This document shows positions 33,565-43,677 of a stretch of DNA of 64,000 nucleotides, piece by piece. The stretch is taken from positions 1 to 64,000 of the forward strand of contig SVGC01000008.1 in NCBI GenBank assembly GCA_015056495.1, read 5' to 3'. Source of the stretch: Butyrivibrio sp. Its GTDB lineage: Bacteria > Bacillota > Clostridia > Lachnospirales > Lachnospiraceae. The position numbers were made by a program, and so were the translations under genes. The notes below the pieces were generated by a model. It was not told the DNA's origin and searched no databases. It worked only from the letters and a program-made list of their open reading frames with translations. How positions within the stretch are numbered: position 1 is the first letter of the stretch; the number at the start of each line of letters is the position of its first letter.

Positions 33565-35625
33565 TTACTGATTTCTGAGACTACTATATCCTTCCACATT
33601 AAGTGAAAAATCACTTCTATCAAGTGAGAAATTAGGATTGTAGTAAGGATCCCCCTTATCAAGTACCTCTTTCCACTTGGTCCTGAAATGCTCAGACTCT
33701 GCATTATATCTCTCAGCATTAGCGCCCTGATCATCAAGGCCTCTTGAAAGTGACTCATAATGATACATTTCAGCAAAAGGAGTAAATACATTTAAGTATC
33801 CCTTTTGTCTAAGCTTTAAGCAGAAATCAACATCATTTAATGATACTTCAAAGGTCTCATCAAAACCGCCAACTTCATCCCATTTTGCCTTGGAAACAAG
33901 GAGACATGCACCTGTTACTGCTGACATATCCTGGGCATAGCACAGTCTTCCCATATAACCAAGATTCATGCCTTCCTGGCCGTAATGAGAATGTCCTGCA
34001 GTTCTGTGAGCTCCAAGACGCAGTACTACGCCGGCATGCTGTATCTTTCTGTTTGGGAAATACAATTTACCGCCAACAGCACCAACATCTTTTCTCTGAG
34101 CATACATGAGTAGCTCTTCGATCCAGTTAACTGTAATGACCTGAGTATCGTTATTCAAAAGGAGTACATAATCTCCCTTAGCCTTGCTTACTCCATAGTT
34201 AACAACTTTAGAGAAATTAAATGGAAGTCTGTTTCCATTTGAATCCACACCGGATGCGCCTTCGTAGAAATCAACCACCCTGACAACGTCCTTCATAGGA
34301 CCAGTCATAAGCTGTTCATAGTAGTTCTTGGTCTCTGTACTTGTACTTCCGTTTTCCACAACAATGATCTCGTAATTGTCATATGTGGACTTTTCATAAA
34401 TTGATGTAATACAACGCTTAAGATCTTCAACATGCTCACAGCTAGGAATCACAATTGATACCATAGGCATGCCTTCAATTTCGTATGTTATCTTAAAAAT
34501 AGTCTCAAAAGCTCTTGTACTTGTAATCTTGAAATGGTCATAACCATGTCTTCTCAGATGGTCTGCTACTGCTCCTTTTGCAGCATCTATAGCATAAGTC
34601 TTGGCTTCAATACCGGATGCTACTGAACCTGCGTGAGATCTCCAATAATATAAAAGCATAGGCACATGAACGATATGCTCTGCTCTGTCAGTAAGTCTAA
34701 GGATCATATCGTGATCCTGGCTACCGTCAAACTTGGAACGGAACAACTCTGTGCCTTCAAGAAGCTGCCTCTTGAATACACTGAAATGGCAGATATAGTT
34801 GTTGGCTCTAAGGTTATCGATGGCATAATCAGGCTTAAAGTGCATTGTGATCATATGATCAATGCTGTCACCTGAGAAAGTAGCCTCATCACAATAGATA
34901 TAATCTGCTTTCTGCTCATTTATAGCCTTAACGTAATGATAGAGAACTTCAGGATGAAGAATATCATCATGATCCAAAAGTCCTATGTATTCGCCCTTTG
35001 CCAGTTTTAAACATTCATTAGTATTACCTGAAATACCTGTATTTTTCTCAAGTCTTGAATAGGTGATCTCATGCTGTCCGCTGATACTGATGGCTTTGGC
35101 CTTTTCAACATACTCTTTTACAATAGTCTCAACATACGCATGTTCCGGATCAGAACCATCAGCAAGACACAACTGCCAGTTGCCATAGGTCTGATACATA
35201 ACAGACTCGATCATATCCCTTAAGAACTTCTCAGGAGTATTGTATAAAGGTACCAGGATGCTGATAAGAGGTGCATATTCAAACACTGTAAGTGACTGTC
35301 TTGCTCTCTCTTCCTCAGATGGAAAACTCTCAGTACCATAATGTGTCATGGCCTTGCGCTCTATCTGCTTGTACTTGACCTTTGCAATAACACCTGATAC
35401 TGAACCGCAGTTCTTCAATCTATCCTTCTGACGAATCACAAAATGCATAGCATTTCTGGCTGGTGTAGAAGCCTTCCATATTGGATTGTTCTTGATCCTG
35501 TCGAGCTTGAACTGGATCTCCTGATTCTTGTCCTCCAGCTCAGCTACTCTCTCTGCTAGCTCAGCGCTTTTGAGCTTTTCCCTCTCATATGCACTTTTAT
35601 AATCAAATTCCTTGTTTTCTGACAT
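33565..35625 (-). CDS. tandem-domain GT2 glycosyltransferase
   Basis: A 686-residue protein with a coiled-coil start (about 10-45, AELAERVAELEDKNQEIQFKL) and two GT-A domains. The first (about 115-380) has LISILVPLYNTPEKFLRDMIE, GLLDHDDILHPEVLY and RANNYICHFSVFKRQLL. The second (about 390-660) has VSIVIPSCEHVEDLKRCI, VVENGSTS, LLLNNDT, TGACLLVSKAKWDEVGGFDE and LNDVDFCLKLRQKGY. Both carry intact acidic motifs, so it may add two different linkages or alternate between them. It follows the next GT gene by 35 nt. Confidence 0.9.
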   Translation of the reverse strand: MSENKEFDYKSAYEREKLKSAELAERVAELEDKNQEIQFKLDRIKNNPIWKASTPARNAMHFVIRQKDRLKNCGSVSGVIAKVKYKQIERKAMTHYGTESFPSEEERARQSLTVFEYAPLISILVPLYNTPEKFLRDMIESVMYQTYGNWQLCLADGSDPEHAYVETIVKEYVEKAKAISISGQHEITYSRLEKNTGISGNTNECLKLAKGEYIGLLDHDDILHPEVLYHYVKAINEQKADYIYCDEATFSGDSIDHMITMHFKPDYAIDNLRANNYICHFSVFKRQLLEGTELFRSKFDGSQDHDMILRLTDRAEHIVHVPMLLYYWRSHAGSVASGIEAKTYAIDAAKGAVADHLRRHGYDHFKITSTRAFETIFKITYEIEGMPMVSIVIPSCEHVEDLKRCITSIYEKSTYDNYEIIVVENGSTSTETKNYYEQLMTGPMKDVVRVVDFYEGASGVDSNGNRLPFNFSKVVNYGVSKAKGDYVLLLNNDTQVITVNWIEELLMYAQRKDVGAVGGKLYFPNRKIQHAGVVLRLGAHRTAGHSHYGQEGMNLGYMGRLCYAQDMSAVTGACLLVSKAKWDEVGGFDETFEVSLNDVDFCLKLRQKGYLNVFTPFAEMYHYESLSRGLDDQGANAERYNAESEHFRTKWKEVLDKGDPYYNPNFSLDRSDFSLNVEGYSSLRNQ

Positions 35626-35660
35626 TACTTAATCCTTGTACTTCTTATACAGATGAAAGA

Positions 35661-37727
35661 TCATCTGATATTTATTATATTTGGTACCCAGTTGATGAGC
35701 CTCAGCTTTGAAGTCCTGTCAATGGCTACCATTCCTATCTGGTAAAAACCTGGCGGGATAGCATTTTTCTTGATCCTTGCCTTGTAACCAGTCAAATCTA
35801 CATTGATCTGGTCTGAAAGTCTAGCCTTGATGTCAGGTCTGTACCAAGTGTAGACGCCAAAGCTGTAAACAGTTGAATTTACAACCTGCGCACCACTCTC
35901 GCCCTTTTCAACCTGCCTCAGGACTATCTTTCTGTCAAAAAAGGCATTATCAGAGCCAATTACAAAACAATAGCCCTTGATGAAATAGCCATCTTCGGCA
36001 TTACCGTCTTTAATATCATAGAGCCAGTTCTCCATTGTCTCAGCATATTCAACACCAATCCTGAGAACAGCATCTTCTCTGGCTTGATAGCCATCGTTAT
36101 GTACTGATACATGCTGATATGGCAGATCTTCATCAGGTGTGTAATCTTCCTTGGTCATTACTGCGCTGACAGTCTCATCCTGCACCAGCAACTTAGAATA
36201 GTATGGATCCCAGTTGTAAAAGGCCTTATGCTTGCGCATAAGGATATCATACTCATTCTTGAGCCTCTCCATCTTCCTGGCATCAAGAGTATCAATGCCT
36301 CTGCTAAGAGATTCATGATGGAAAAGAGCAATATGATTACAGGTTACATTGTAGTAACCCTTTTCAAAGATCGAATAACATATATCTACGTCATTAAAAG
36401 CAACTGCAAGTTCTTCCGGGAAACCGCCAACCTCAGCAAATTTCTGTCTGGAAAGCATAAGGCATGCGCCGGTAACACCAAGCATATTGTGGACACCACG
36501 GTTAAATCCAAAATAGTGAGTCCTCTTATCATGCATCCTTGCAAGCTTATGAACAGGGCCGCGTCTTACATTGGTGATACCGCAGTGCTGTATAAGGTCG
36601 CTTTCAGGATACAACAGCTTACACCCTACTGCTCCCACATGCTTGAGCTGAGCCTGAGCTACAAGCTCCCTGAGCCATCCTTCTTTGATAGCTTCCACGT
36701 CGTCATTGAGGAATAGGAGATATTCTCCCTTAGCCTCTCTAGCGCCCTTGTTGCACATATGGGAAAAATTAAATTCTTCCGCATGATAATTATATTTAAT
36801 TCCGGTCAGACCATTTTTTCTCTGAACAGAATTGATGTAGGAACCATATTTTACCCTGTTAAAAGCTGAGCTACCATTATCTATGATAATGATCTCGTAC
36901 TTCAGCTCCGGCTCGCCTGTGGTCTTTATGATCGAATCCACGCACTGCTCAACCAGCTCAGGATGATCCTTTGAAGGAATGATGATACTTACATAGGCAG
37001 GTCTTATCAGCATATGCTTGGAATTATGGAAATTACGGCCATAAAACAGATCCTGCTCCCCTTCTCTATGGAAAAGTACTTTTTCAATGTGACCGATTGG
37101 GAACCTTATGCCAGTCCTTCTTGCAAAAGCATGCTCGTGGATGGCCAGCATACAGAACAGCACATCTGCTGATAAAAGGCTTGCTTCAAAACCAACTGCC
37201 TCAGGAGAATTTTTCTGGACGTTAGTACCACCCAGCATCTTGACAGCATTGTCATAATCTGATGTTGCATCCGCAAAAGTGCGCTCTCTGCAGGCAAATA
37301 CACTACCGATATAAAAAGCATTAAGATATGAATCAGGAGACCAGTCAGGTTTAAAATACGGCTTTATGAAATGTCCTTTCTCATCCACCTGATCCTCATC
37401 AGCATAGGCAACGTTAATATCCTGATTCTGCATGAAAAATCGCTTAAACTCATTTTCAGCAGACTTAGTAAGCTCACCCTTTGGACTAACAAAAATAAGG
37501 ATCTTGTTAGGCTGAGGCGCACTCGTATCTCGCTTCCAGACATCAGCATAATGAACCACCTCTGTCTCCAAAACTGTGATATCAGCGTCTTCAAAGGTAT
37601 CCTTAGCGGCAAGCTTTTCCTGCTGCTTTTGCCACTTATCGTAAGGATTACTCTTTTTCTTCAGCTGCCTTTTGTATGAAGTTCTTTGTTTTTTAACAAG
37701 TACCCACTTCGCTACTTCTTTCAGCAT
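35661..37727 (-). CDS. large GT2 glycosyltransferase with degenerate first domain and beta-rich tail
   Basis: A 688-residue protein. Residues about 60-235 look like the second half of a GT-A domain (VAYADEDQVDEKGHFIKPYFKPDWSPD) lacking a clear donor site. An intact GT2 domain follows (about 245-500), with VSIIIPSKDHPELVEQCVDSI, IIIDNGSSAF, LLFLNDDVEAI, TGACLMLSRQKFAEVGGFPE and FNDVDICYSIFEKGYYN. The last 130 residues are predicted beta-rich and could bind glycan. It lies between the tandem GT and the methyltransferase-kinase gene, all co-directional. Confidence 0.87.
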   Translation of the reverse strand: MLKEVAKWVLVKKQRTSYKRQLKKKSNPYDKWQKQQEKLAAKDTFEDADITVLETEVVHYADVWKRDTSAPQPNKILIFVSPKGELTKSAENEFKRFFMQNQDINVAYADEDQVDEKGHFIKPYFKPDWSPDSYLNAFYIGSVFACRERTFADATSDYDNAVKMLGGTNVQKNSPEAVGFEASLLSADVLFCMLAIHEHAFARRTGIRFPIGHIEKVLFHREGEQDLFYGRNFHNSKHMLIRPAYVSIIIPSKDHPELVEQCVDSIIKTTGEPELKYEIIIIDNGSSAFNRVKYGSYINSVQRKNGLTGIKYNYHAEEFNFSHMCNKGAREAKGEYLLFLNDDVEAIKEGWLRELVAQAQLKHVGAVGCKLLYPESDLIQHCGITNVRRGPVHKLARMHDKRTHYFGFNRGVHNMLGVTGACLMLSRQKFAEVGGFPEELAVAFNDVDICYSIFEKGYYNVTCNHIALFHHESLSRGIDTLDARKMERLKNEYDILMRKHKAFYNWDPYYSKLLVQDETVSAVMTKEDYTPDEDLPYQHVSVHNDGYQAREDAVLRIGVEYAETMENWLYDIKDGNAEDGYFIKGYCFVIGSDNAFFDRKIVLRQVEKGESGAQVVNSTVYSFGVYTWYRPDIKARLSDQINVDLTGYKARIKKNAIPPGFYQIGMVAIDRTSKLRLINWVPNIINIR

Positions 37728-37771
37728 ATCCCCATTCTCTCTTTTTTGTTTTGTAAAAAGACGCCAGTGCT

Positions 37772-40021
37772 TTATTCATCAAGATCTTCTAAATCAGTTT
37801 CTTCATCTATCTTTTTCTGAAGACGTTCTTCTTCATCCTCATCATAATCATAATCCGGATCAGAAGATTTCTTTGGATGCTTGACATTTATTGATTTAAT
37901 GCCATTTTTAAGCTTATTTCTGACCTTGTCCTTGACACTTATTTTTTCCGGAACAACCTGCTCTTCTTCCTTTTCAACAATAGCTTCAACCATAGAATGA
38001 GCTATCTCTTCAGGGATCATAGTCATGACCATCTTTATCATAAGGTGGTTCTTGTCACCGGACATATCCTCTGGAAGACCAAATTCAATATTTGGATCCA
38101 TAGTGTCAAAAATAATAGTATCATTAGAAGCCCATTTACCATTATGGCTTATGGTCACATCTATATCATCGTTCTCGATAGATATGTCGTTCCACAAAAT
38201 ATTCTTAAATGTCACGATACATCTGTTAAATGCCGGATCTACACGAACGCATCTGGCCTTTGATGTTACTTCAACATCAAGTTTAACCGTCTGATGTTCA
38301 TCATAGGTCTCTTCAGGGAAAAATGAATCATCTTCTGAGAATCCATCTCCCTTATCAATATATATCTGGATCAGGTCTGTACCCTGAGCACCTCTGTCTG
38401 ATGCACTAAGTTCTCTAGGAATCTTGGCTGAGCGTCCGATTGCCTTCCATACTTCAACCATAGACATTCTGTTACCAGTAACATATTTCTGGAACTCTTT
38501 TTCCTCTTCGATAAGAGCCTTCTGCTGCTCTTCATCAAATCCAAGGAACTGATACAGATCATCAATTCCAAGACTCAGTCTCTTGTTATCTTCAAGTGAG
38601 TAACAGTAAAGGGCTCTGAAAGCCAACTCCTTGGCTGAGATGCACTTACCGTAAGTCCACTCATAATCTATTATAGTCCAGATAGGTCCGTTAACTATGA
38701 TATTGGAGAATATCAAGTCATAGTCTGCAACAGGATACTGCTCATTGTAGCCAATCCTGCGATAATACTCATTAAATAACGTGCGGAATCCTTCTTTATC
38801 ATCTTTTGCAACGCATATATCAAACATGGTTGAAAGAGGTATTCCATTTACAAAAGAGAAAATAGCACTATTATCTCTTTCATCAAGCTGGCAGTCATTG
38901 ATCTCCAGATCGCCACCTCTGAAACGAGCCTGCAGTCCTTCATAAGCAGAACGCATATTGCGGATATGCTCTACTGCTGCAGCTGTAAGAGGATGCTTTC
39001 TGATCATCTTACGGCCCATCTGATCAAGCTCAATATCTGTACGTATCTTGTACTCGTCAGCACGATCATTGGAATACTTGGAATAAATAGTCGGGAAACC
39101 AGGTCCAAGTATTACTTCAAAGGAATTGGCAAATTCAGGATACATGCCATCCTGTACCAGTCCGTCATAGGCCTGTTTTTCATTAAATAAAACAAGTCTG
39201 TCTCTATCATAGTTGCGAACATTGTCATAGAGCTCGCCCTGCTTTGGCATATACTGATCTGAATGAAGCATCGTCATGAGCTTGTAATCAGGATATGGAT
39301 AGTAGAAATGATAATCAGTAATACCACATCTTCTGAATATTCTGATAAGACCATTTCTTGTAAATGTCCTTGCTACGCTATCTTCTGAATAGCCCTCGAT
39401 TCCTGAAAAATAAGAACCAAGGTGATCCTCTGCGCATCCTGCAAAATACTTAAGACCAGTCCTGTTCTCAATGGCTATGACAATACGTCCACCAGGAGCA
39501 AGATGCTTTTTGAGCATCATCAAAAAGTTCTCGTATGGATGCTCAGTGCCGATGTAGCCCTGACCATATTCGAAAACGCCTATAAGAAAAATGAAATTAT
39601 AATCTTTATCAAGATCAGGCTCGATATCGCGGAAATTACCAACATGGATCGTTACATTGTCGCAATCCTTATTTTTCCAAGCATTGATCTCACTTCTTCT
39701 CTTGGACAGATCAACACAGGTAACGCTTCCAGCCTTGGATGCAAGAGTTGTTGTGATGGCACCACAACCAGAACCTACTTCAAGGACCTTTTCATTGCCC
39801 TCCATAGGTATCCACTCAACGATATTGCCTCGCTGCTCTGAGAGGTGATAGAGAACCGGCCAGTTGGCACGCTGTTCAATAACCTCCTGATACTGTTCCT
39901 TGTTGTATTTCTGGACAATCTCAAGAAGTTCATTCTCTATAGCACCATCGCTGTATAGATCAAGGCCTGAATAGTGCTTAAAGTTAAGATTTACTTTTCC
40001 TATAGTCTGTTCTTCCTGCAT
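37772..40021 (-). CDS. SAM-dependent methyltransferase fused to a kinase-like domain (WbdD-like chain terminator candidate)
   Basis: A 749-residue cytosolic protein. A class I methyltransferase domain spans about 60-240: motif I VLEVGSGCGAIT (79-90), VDLS at 103-106 and FLIGVFEY. A kinase-like region lies at about 300-480, with a catalytic-loop pattern D435-x4-N440 (DLIFSN) and IIDYEW with D452 in place of DFG. About 270 residues follow, including a beta domain and a highly charged tail (DPDYDYDEDEEERLQKK). The order methyltransferase, kinase, C-terminal tail and the position next to Wzt/Wzm match WbdD, which caps O-antigen chains by methyl and phosphate. The kinase call is by eye only. Confidence 0.65.
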   Translation of the reverse strand: MQEEQTIGKVNLNFKHYSGLDLYSDGAIENELLEIVQKYNKEQYQEVIEQRANWPVLYHLSEQRGNIVEWIPMEGNEKVLEVGSGCGAITTTLASKAGSVTCVDLSKRRSEINAWKNKDCDNVTIHVGNFRDIEPDLDKDYNFIFLIGVFEYGQGYIGTEHPYENFLMMLKKHLAPGGRIVIAIENRTGLKYFAGCAEDHLGSYFSGIEGYSEDSVARTFTRNGLIRIFRRCGITDYHFYYPYPDYKLMTMLHSDQYMPKQGELYDNVRNYDRDRLVLFNEKQAYDGLVQDGMYPEFANSFEVILGPGFPTIYSKYSNDRADEYKIRTDIELDQMGRKMIRKHPLTAAAVEHIRNMRSAYEGLQARFRGGDLEINDCQLDERDNSAIFSFVNGIPLSTMFDICVAKDDKEGFRTLFNEYYRRIGYNEQYPVADYDLIFSNIIVNGPIWTIIDYEWTYGKCISAKELAFRALYCYSLEDNKRLSLGIDDLYQFLGFDEEQQKALIEEEKEFQKYVTGNRMSMVEVWKAIGRSAKIPRELSASDRGAQGTDLIQIYIDKGDGFSEDDSFFPEETYDEHQTVKLDVEVTSKARCVRVDPAFNRCIVTFKNILWNDISIENDDIDVTISHNGKWASNDTIIFDTMDPNIEFGLPEDMSGDKNHLMIKMVMTMIPEEIAHSMVEAIVEKEEEQVVPEKISVKDKVRNKLKNGIKSINVKHPKKSSDPDYDYDEDEEERLQKKIDEETDLEDLDE

Positions 40022-40041
40022 TTATTATTCCCCGTAAGTCT

Positions 40042-41367
40042 TCATTTAACTGTAACGACAGACCCCATATCATAATAACCAACAGTATTTTTGTCAGATA
40101 CTACTGAAATATTTAATGCATCATATAGTCTGTGATATACAGTAAAGTTTTCTTTTTCAAATCCTGTGACTCCAAAGCTGATGAGATACTCGCCGCCCTG
40201 AAGAGTCATCTTCTGTTTAAAAGTGATCTCCTTGACTTCATCTTTTTTAACTGAATCAAGGAAGGCTTTTTCAACCATTGAATTAGTACCTGTAATCTCG
40301 ATACCAAGTATATTTTTGAAGGTAAAAGCAAAAATCGGTGCTGCAACATCACGATTGAACTTAACCTGCATATGAATAGTAAATTCAGTGTCTTTCATGA
40401 TAGCAGTTGTTTTTTTACCCTTATCATCTGTTACATAAAATTCTGTAATAGTAGCAGAGCCGTCGCCATACTCCAGGAGATTTGGATTGCCTTCTGCTTC
40501 TTTATCATCCTTGGACTTATCATCTTTGACCTTGTCCTCGGAACGATTAACATCAGCTTCTGCCGCATTCCTGATATCTTCATCATCCAAAAGGCTCTGG
40601 AAATTGTTCTCAGGAAGAGGATACTGGCCTACAAGGACCTGCTTGTAGATATCGATCATCTCCTTAGGAGTTCCTTCACCAAGGAATACACCCTGATTCA
40701 GGAGAACTGCTCTGTCACAGTATTTACTGATACTACTAAGGTCATGTGAAACAAAAAGAATTGTTTTGCCCTGTTCCTTGAACTCTTCAAATTTCCTATA
40801 GCATTTAGCCTGGAAAAATACATCACCAACTGACAAAGCTTCATCTACAATAAGGATCTCAGGATCAATATTGATAGCAACCGCAAATGCAAGACGTACA
40901 AACATACCACTTGAATATGTCTTACATGGCTGATATACATAATCGCCTATATCTGCAAAATCAAGGATGGCATCAAGCCTTTTATTTATCTCCTCTTCGG
41001 TAAATCCGATCATCATACCATTGAGGTAGATATTGTCGATACCGTTGTACTCCATATTAAAACCGGCGCCCAGCTCAAGAAGAGCTGATATATGTCCGTC
41101 CACCTCTACAGTTCCTGAAGTCGGACTCAAAACACCTGTTATGATCTTGAGGATAGTAGACTTACCGGAACCATTGGTACCGATGATACCTACTGTTTCA
41201 CCCTTGTGGATAGTAAGATTGACATTATTAAGAGCCAGGTGCTCTTTGTAGATCTTTTTGCCATTTCTCTTAAATCCCAGGGCGTCCTTAAGACGGTCTG
41301 TATTTTTATTATACAATTTATACATCTTAGTCAGGTTCGTAACCTGAATAGCAACATCTTTTTCCAT
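40042..41367 (-). CDS. wzt: polysaccharide ABC transporter ATP-binding protein with carbohydrate-binding C-terminus (Wzt type)
   Basis: A 441-residue ATPase that drives export of an undecaprenyl-linked glycan with the Wzm-like permease. Walker A GTNGSGKST, signature YSSGMFVRLAFA and Walker B ILIVDEALSVGD are intact. A very charged linker (about 260-300, SEDKVKDDKSKDDKEAE) leads to a beta-sandwich from about 300 (SATITEFYVTDD, FTIHMQVKFN, GIEITGTNS), as in Wzt proteins that recognise a capped chain end. The start at 41367 has AAAGGA 6 nt upstream; an earlier in-frame ATG lacks one. Confidence 0.92.
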   Translation of the reverse strand: MEKDVAIQVTNLTKMYKLYNKNTDRLKDALGFKRNGKKIYKEHLALNNVNLTIHKGETVGIIGTNGSGKSTILKIITGVLSPTSGTVEVDGHISALLELGAGFNMEYNGIDNIYLNGMMIGFTEEEINKRLDAILDFADIGDYVYQPCKTYSSGMFVRLAFAVAINIDPEILIVDEALSVGDVFFQAKCYRKFEEFKEQGKTILFVSHDLSSISKYCDRAVLLNQGVFLGEGTPKEMIDIYKQVLVGQYPLPENNFQSLLDDEDIRNAAEADVNRSEDKVKDDKSKDDKEAEGNPNLLEYGDGSATITEFYVTDDKGKKTTAIMKDTEFTIHMQVKFNRDVAAPIFAFTFKNILGIEITGTNSMVEKAFLDSVKKDEVKEITFKQKMTLQGGEYLISFGVTGFEKENFTVYHRLYDALNISVVSDKNTVGYYDMGSVVTVK

Positions 41368-41449
41368 GTATATCCTTTCAGTCAGCACCTGCATACCTCT
41401 ATCTACTGCGTATGCCGGATGCTCCTGCATGAACTTCATTTACAAACAA

Positions 41450-42487
41450 TCACAATACGTCTGCAAAATGTACTTTTGATCTCTTGAAGATAAGAGAACC
41501 AATTGAAAACATTACAACTACAACGATCCAAAAATATGTTGAAGAATAAAAATGCTCAAAGAACCATGTCTCGCCATAGATACTGTTTCTATAGCCTTCA
41601 ACGATATATGTCATCGGATTGAGCTTAATGATCCATTTAAGTCTGTCAGGAATCATTGAAATATTCCACAAAATAGGTGTTGCCCACTGTCCCAGCTGCA
41701 AAGCAATACTGATAATCTGAGTCAGATCTCTGAAAAAGATGACTATAGAGCAGGTTGCATAGCTAAGAGCCAGCATCAGTATAAACTCACAGAACATGTA
41801 ATAAAAAATCTGTATTGTATAAATATTTGGATAGTAACCATATCCGATACCCACGATCACCATAACCAGTGTAAAGAAAAGGTGGATAAAGGTAGCTGCT
41901 ATTATCTTTATAAGTGGAAGGATACTGATTTTAAATAAAACCTTTTTTACAAGGTAATTATATTCAAGCAAAGAGGTAGTTCCATTAAGAAGTCCTTCTG
42001 TAAAATAAAACCAAGGCACAAGGCCGGCTGTAAGGAATAATACGTAAGGAACTTCAAGACCACCAGAGACCATCTGCGCTCTGCTCTGGAAGATGCGGTC
42101 AAAGACAAACCAATACATCAAAACAGTGACCACCGGCTGAACCAGTGCCCACACAATACCCATGTAAGAGCCAGCATATCTTTTTTTGAAATCATTTTTG
42201 GCAAGTCGCCATATAAGCTTGCGATTGCCCCATAACTCGATTGGAAGGACCAACAGCTTGTCATAAGCAAAAGTAATAATGAAACAAGCAAGTCCTATCA
42301 AAATACAAGCACATATCTTCTTTAGCTGCTCAGTTTCCTGGTCAGCTAAAGGATTATTGTGCAATACTATAACAAGCGCAAATGCAAAAGCTATAGCATA
42401 AACTATACCGATTACTAATCTTTTCGGCAGGTCACTAAAGTGGATCCTGTCTCCATTTTTCTTTAAATTCAAATCAAATTTCCCCAT
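41450..42487 (-). CDS. wzm: polysaccharide ABC transporter permease (Wzm type) with N-terminal extension
   Basis: A 345-residue membrane protein. The ABC-2 core (about 90-345) has the usual opening LWGNRKLIWRLAKNDFKKRYAGSYMGIVWALVQPVV, six helices and SIVIFFRDLTQI. About 85 extra residues precede it and carry two additional hydrophobic segments (about 24-46 and 58-75), so eight helices are predicted against the usual six. It partners with the Wzt-like ATPase 82 nt downstream. Confidence 0.92.
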   Translation of the reverse strand: MGKFDLNLKKNGDRIHFSDLPKRLVIGIVYAIAFAFALVIVLHNNPLADQETEQLKKICACILIGLACFIITFAYDKLLVLPIELWGNRKLIWRLAKNDFKKRYAGSYMGIVWALVQPVVTVLMYWFVFDRIFQSRAQMVSGGLEVPYVLFLTAGLVPWFYFTEGLLNGTTSLLEYNYLVKKVLFKISILPLIKIIAATFIHLFFTLVMVIVGIGYGYYPNIYTIQIFYYMFCEFILMLALSYATCSIVIFFRDLTQIISIALQLGQWATPILWNISMIPDRLKWIIKLNPMTYIVEGYRNSIYGETWFFEHFYSSTYFWIVVVVMFSIGSLIFKRSKVHFADVL

Positions 42488-42496
42488 TCAAGTATA

Positions 42497-43054
42497 TCAG
42501 TGAGTAGCTTTATATTCAGCAATGCCGCCCCACTTAGTATCTTTTTCAGAAAATGTGAGTTCAACACCTTCCTGAAGTGGCCATTCTACACCGATTTCAG
42601 GATCATTCCAAAGAAGTCCTCCCTCATCATCCGGATGATAGAAATCTGAGCATTTATAAACAAATTCAGCATAATCGGATAAAACTAAAAATCCATGAGC
42701 AAAGTTCTTAGGAATAAAGAACTGTTTCTTATTCTCTGCTGATAAAAGAACTCCAAACCACTTTCCAAAAGTCTTTGAACCTGGTCTAAGATCAACAGCT
42801 ACATCATAAACTTCACCACTTACAACACGTACAAGCTTGTCCTGTGGAAAATTCTTCTGGAAATGAAGGCCTCTTAATACGCCTCTCTTGGAAGCTGACT
42901 GATTATCCTGTACAAACTCTACATCGATCCCAGCCTCAGCAAAATCTCTCTTGCTGTATGTCTCCATAAAATAACCTCTGGCATCACCAAATACCTGTGG
43001 TGTCAATACCTTAAGTCCTTCAATCTCACATGTCTCAACTGTTAACTTACCCAT
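42497..43054 (-). CDS. rfbC: dTDP-4-dehydrorhamnose 3,5-epimerase
   Basis: A 185-residue cupin enzyme of dTDP-L-rhamnose synthesis. DARGYFMETYSKRDF, FVQDNQSASKRGVLRGLHFQ (with the catalytic His region), DVAVDLRPGSKTFGKW, FIPKNFAHGFLVLS and the tyrosine in FVYKCSDFYHPDDEGG are all in place. The start at 43054 has AAGGAG 5 nt upstream. The reductase RfbD that should complete the pathway is not in the window. Confidence 0.95.
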   Translation of the reverse strand: MGKLTVETCEIEGLKVLTPQVFGDARGYFMETYSKRDFAEAGIDVEFVQDNQSASKRGVLRGLHFQKNFPQDKLVRVVSGEVYDVAVDLRPGSKTFGKWFGVLLSAENKKQFFIPKNFAHGFLVLSDYAEFVYKCSDFYHPDDEGGLLWNDPEIGVEWPLQEGVELTFSEKDTKWGGIAEYKATH

Positions 43055-43182
43055 CTTTACTCCTTGTTCATACCTAGTACATTGTATTTCTGACACCTTC
43101 AAAGACCTGATCTAATACGAATTCGATTTTTCCTGGTAAAAAGAATCCATAATCAATCTATAACTATCCTTGCCAGCTTTAA

Positions 43183-43677
43183 TCAATGTGCTACATCTTC
43201 AAAATTTATCGAATCAATATCATCAAAGCTGTCATCCGGTGGATTACCTACGCCCACACCAGGTGTTGGTGGCACTTCGCCGCCATCAGGGTACTGCGGG
43301 ATATTCTCCCCATTGTACATAAATCCTGAACCACCTGATGATGCAACAGCTGCATCGCCATTAGAGGCTCCGTTGTAGGAATTACCGGATACATCACTTT
43401 GAATATTATCAACTGTAATTATTACTTCAGGTATCTTTTCGTTCTCGTCAAAGAAATCAGAATCTACCATGTATCCATGCAGATTGTCACCAATCTGTTC
43501 AATCTGAACACCGGATGCATTGATCGAAGCATCTGCAGTAGTATCTGACTGTGTTTTGTTTCGGTTAAAAAGCGCATCAAACTTATCAGTGTTTGTCGAA
43601 TAAACAACCACCAATATCAGGATAAACGCACTAATAATTGTAATGACCGAAAGCCTAAACACTTTATCAGAGCCCAT
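43183..43677 (-). CDS. small membrane-anchored protein of unknown function within the rfb genes
   Basis: A 164-residue protein with one N-terminal transmembrane helix (about 10-28, [19 protein letters not shown]). The exposed tail is acidic, Asn/Gly/Pro-rich and probably disordered ([36 protein letters not shown]). No domain is recognised. The ATG lies inside the end of rfbA (11-nt overlap) with GAGG 6 nt ahead, so it is translationally coupled. It is a possible regulator or scaffold; no function can be claimed. Confidence 0.65.
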   Translation of the reverse strand: MGSDKVFRLSVITIISAFILILVVVYSTNTDKFDALFNRNKTQSDTTADASINASGVQIEQIGDNLHGYMVDSDFFDENEKIPEVIITVDNIQSDVSGNSYNGASNGDAAVASSGGSGFMYNGENIPQYPDGGEVPPTPGVGVGNPPDDSFDDIDSINFEDVAH

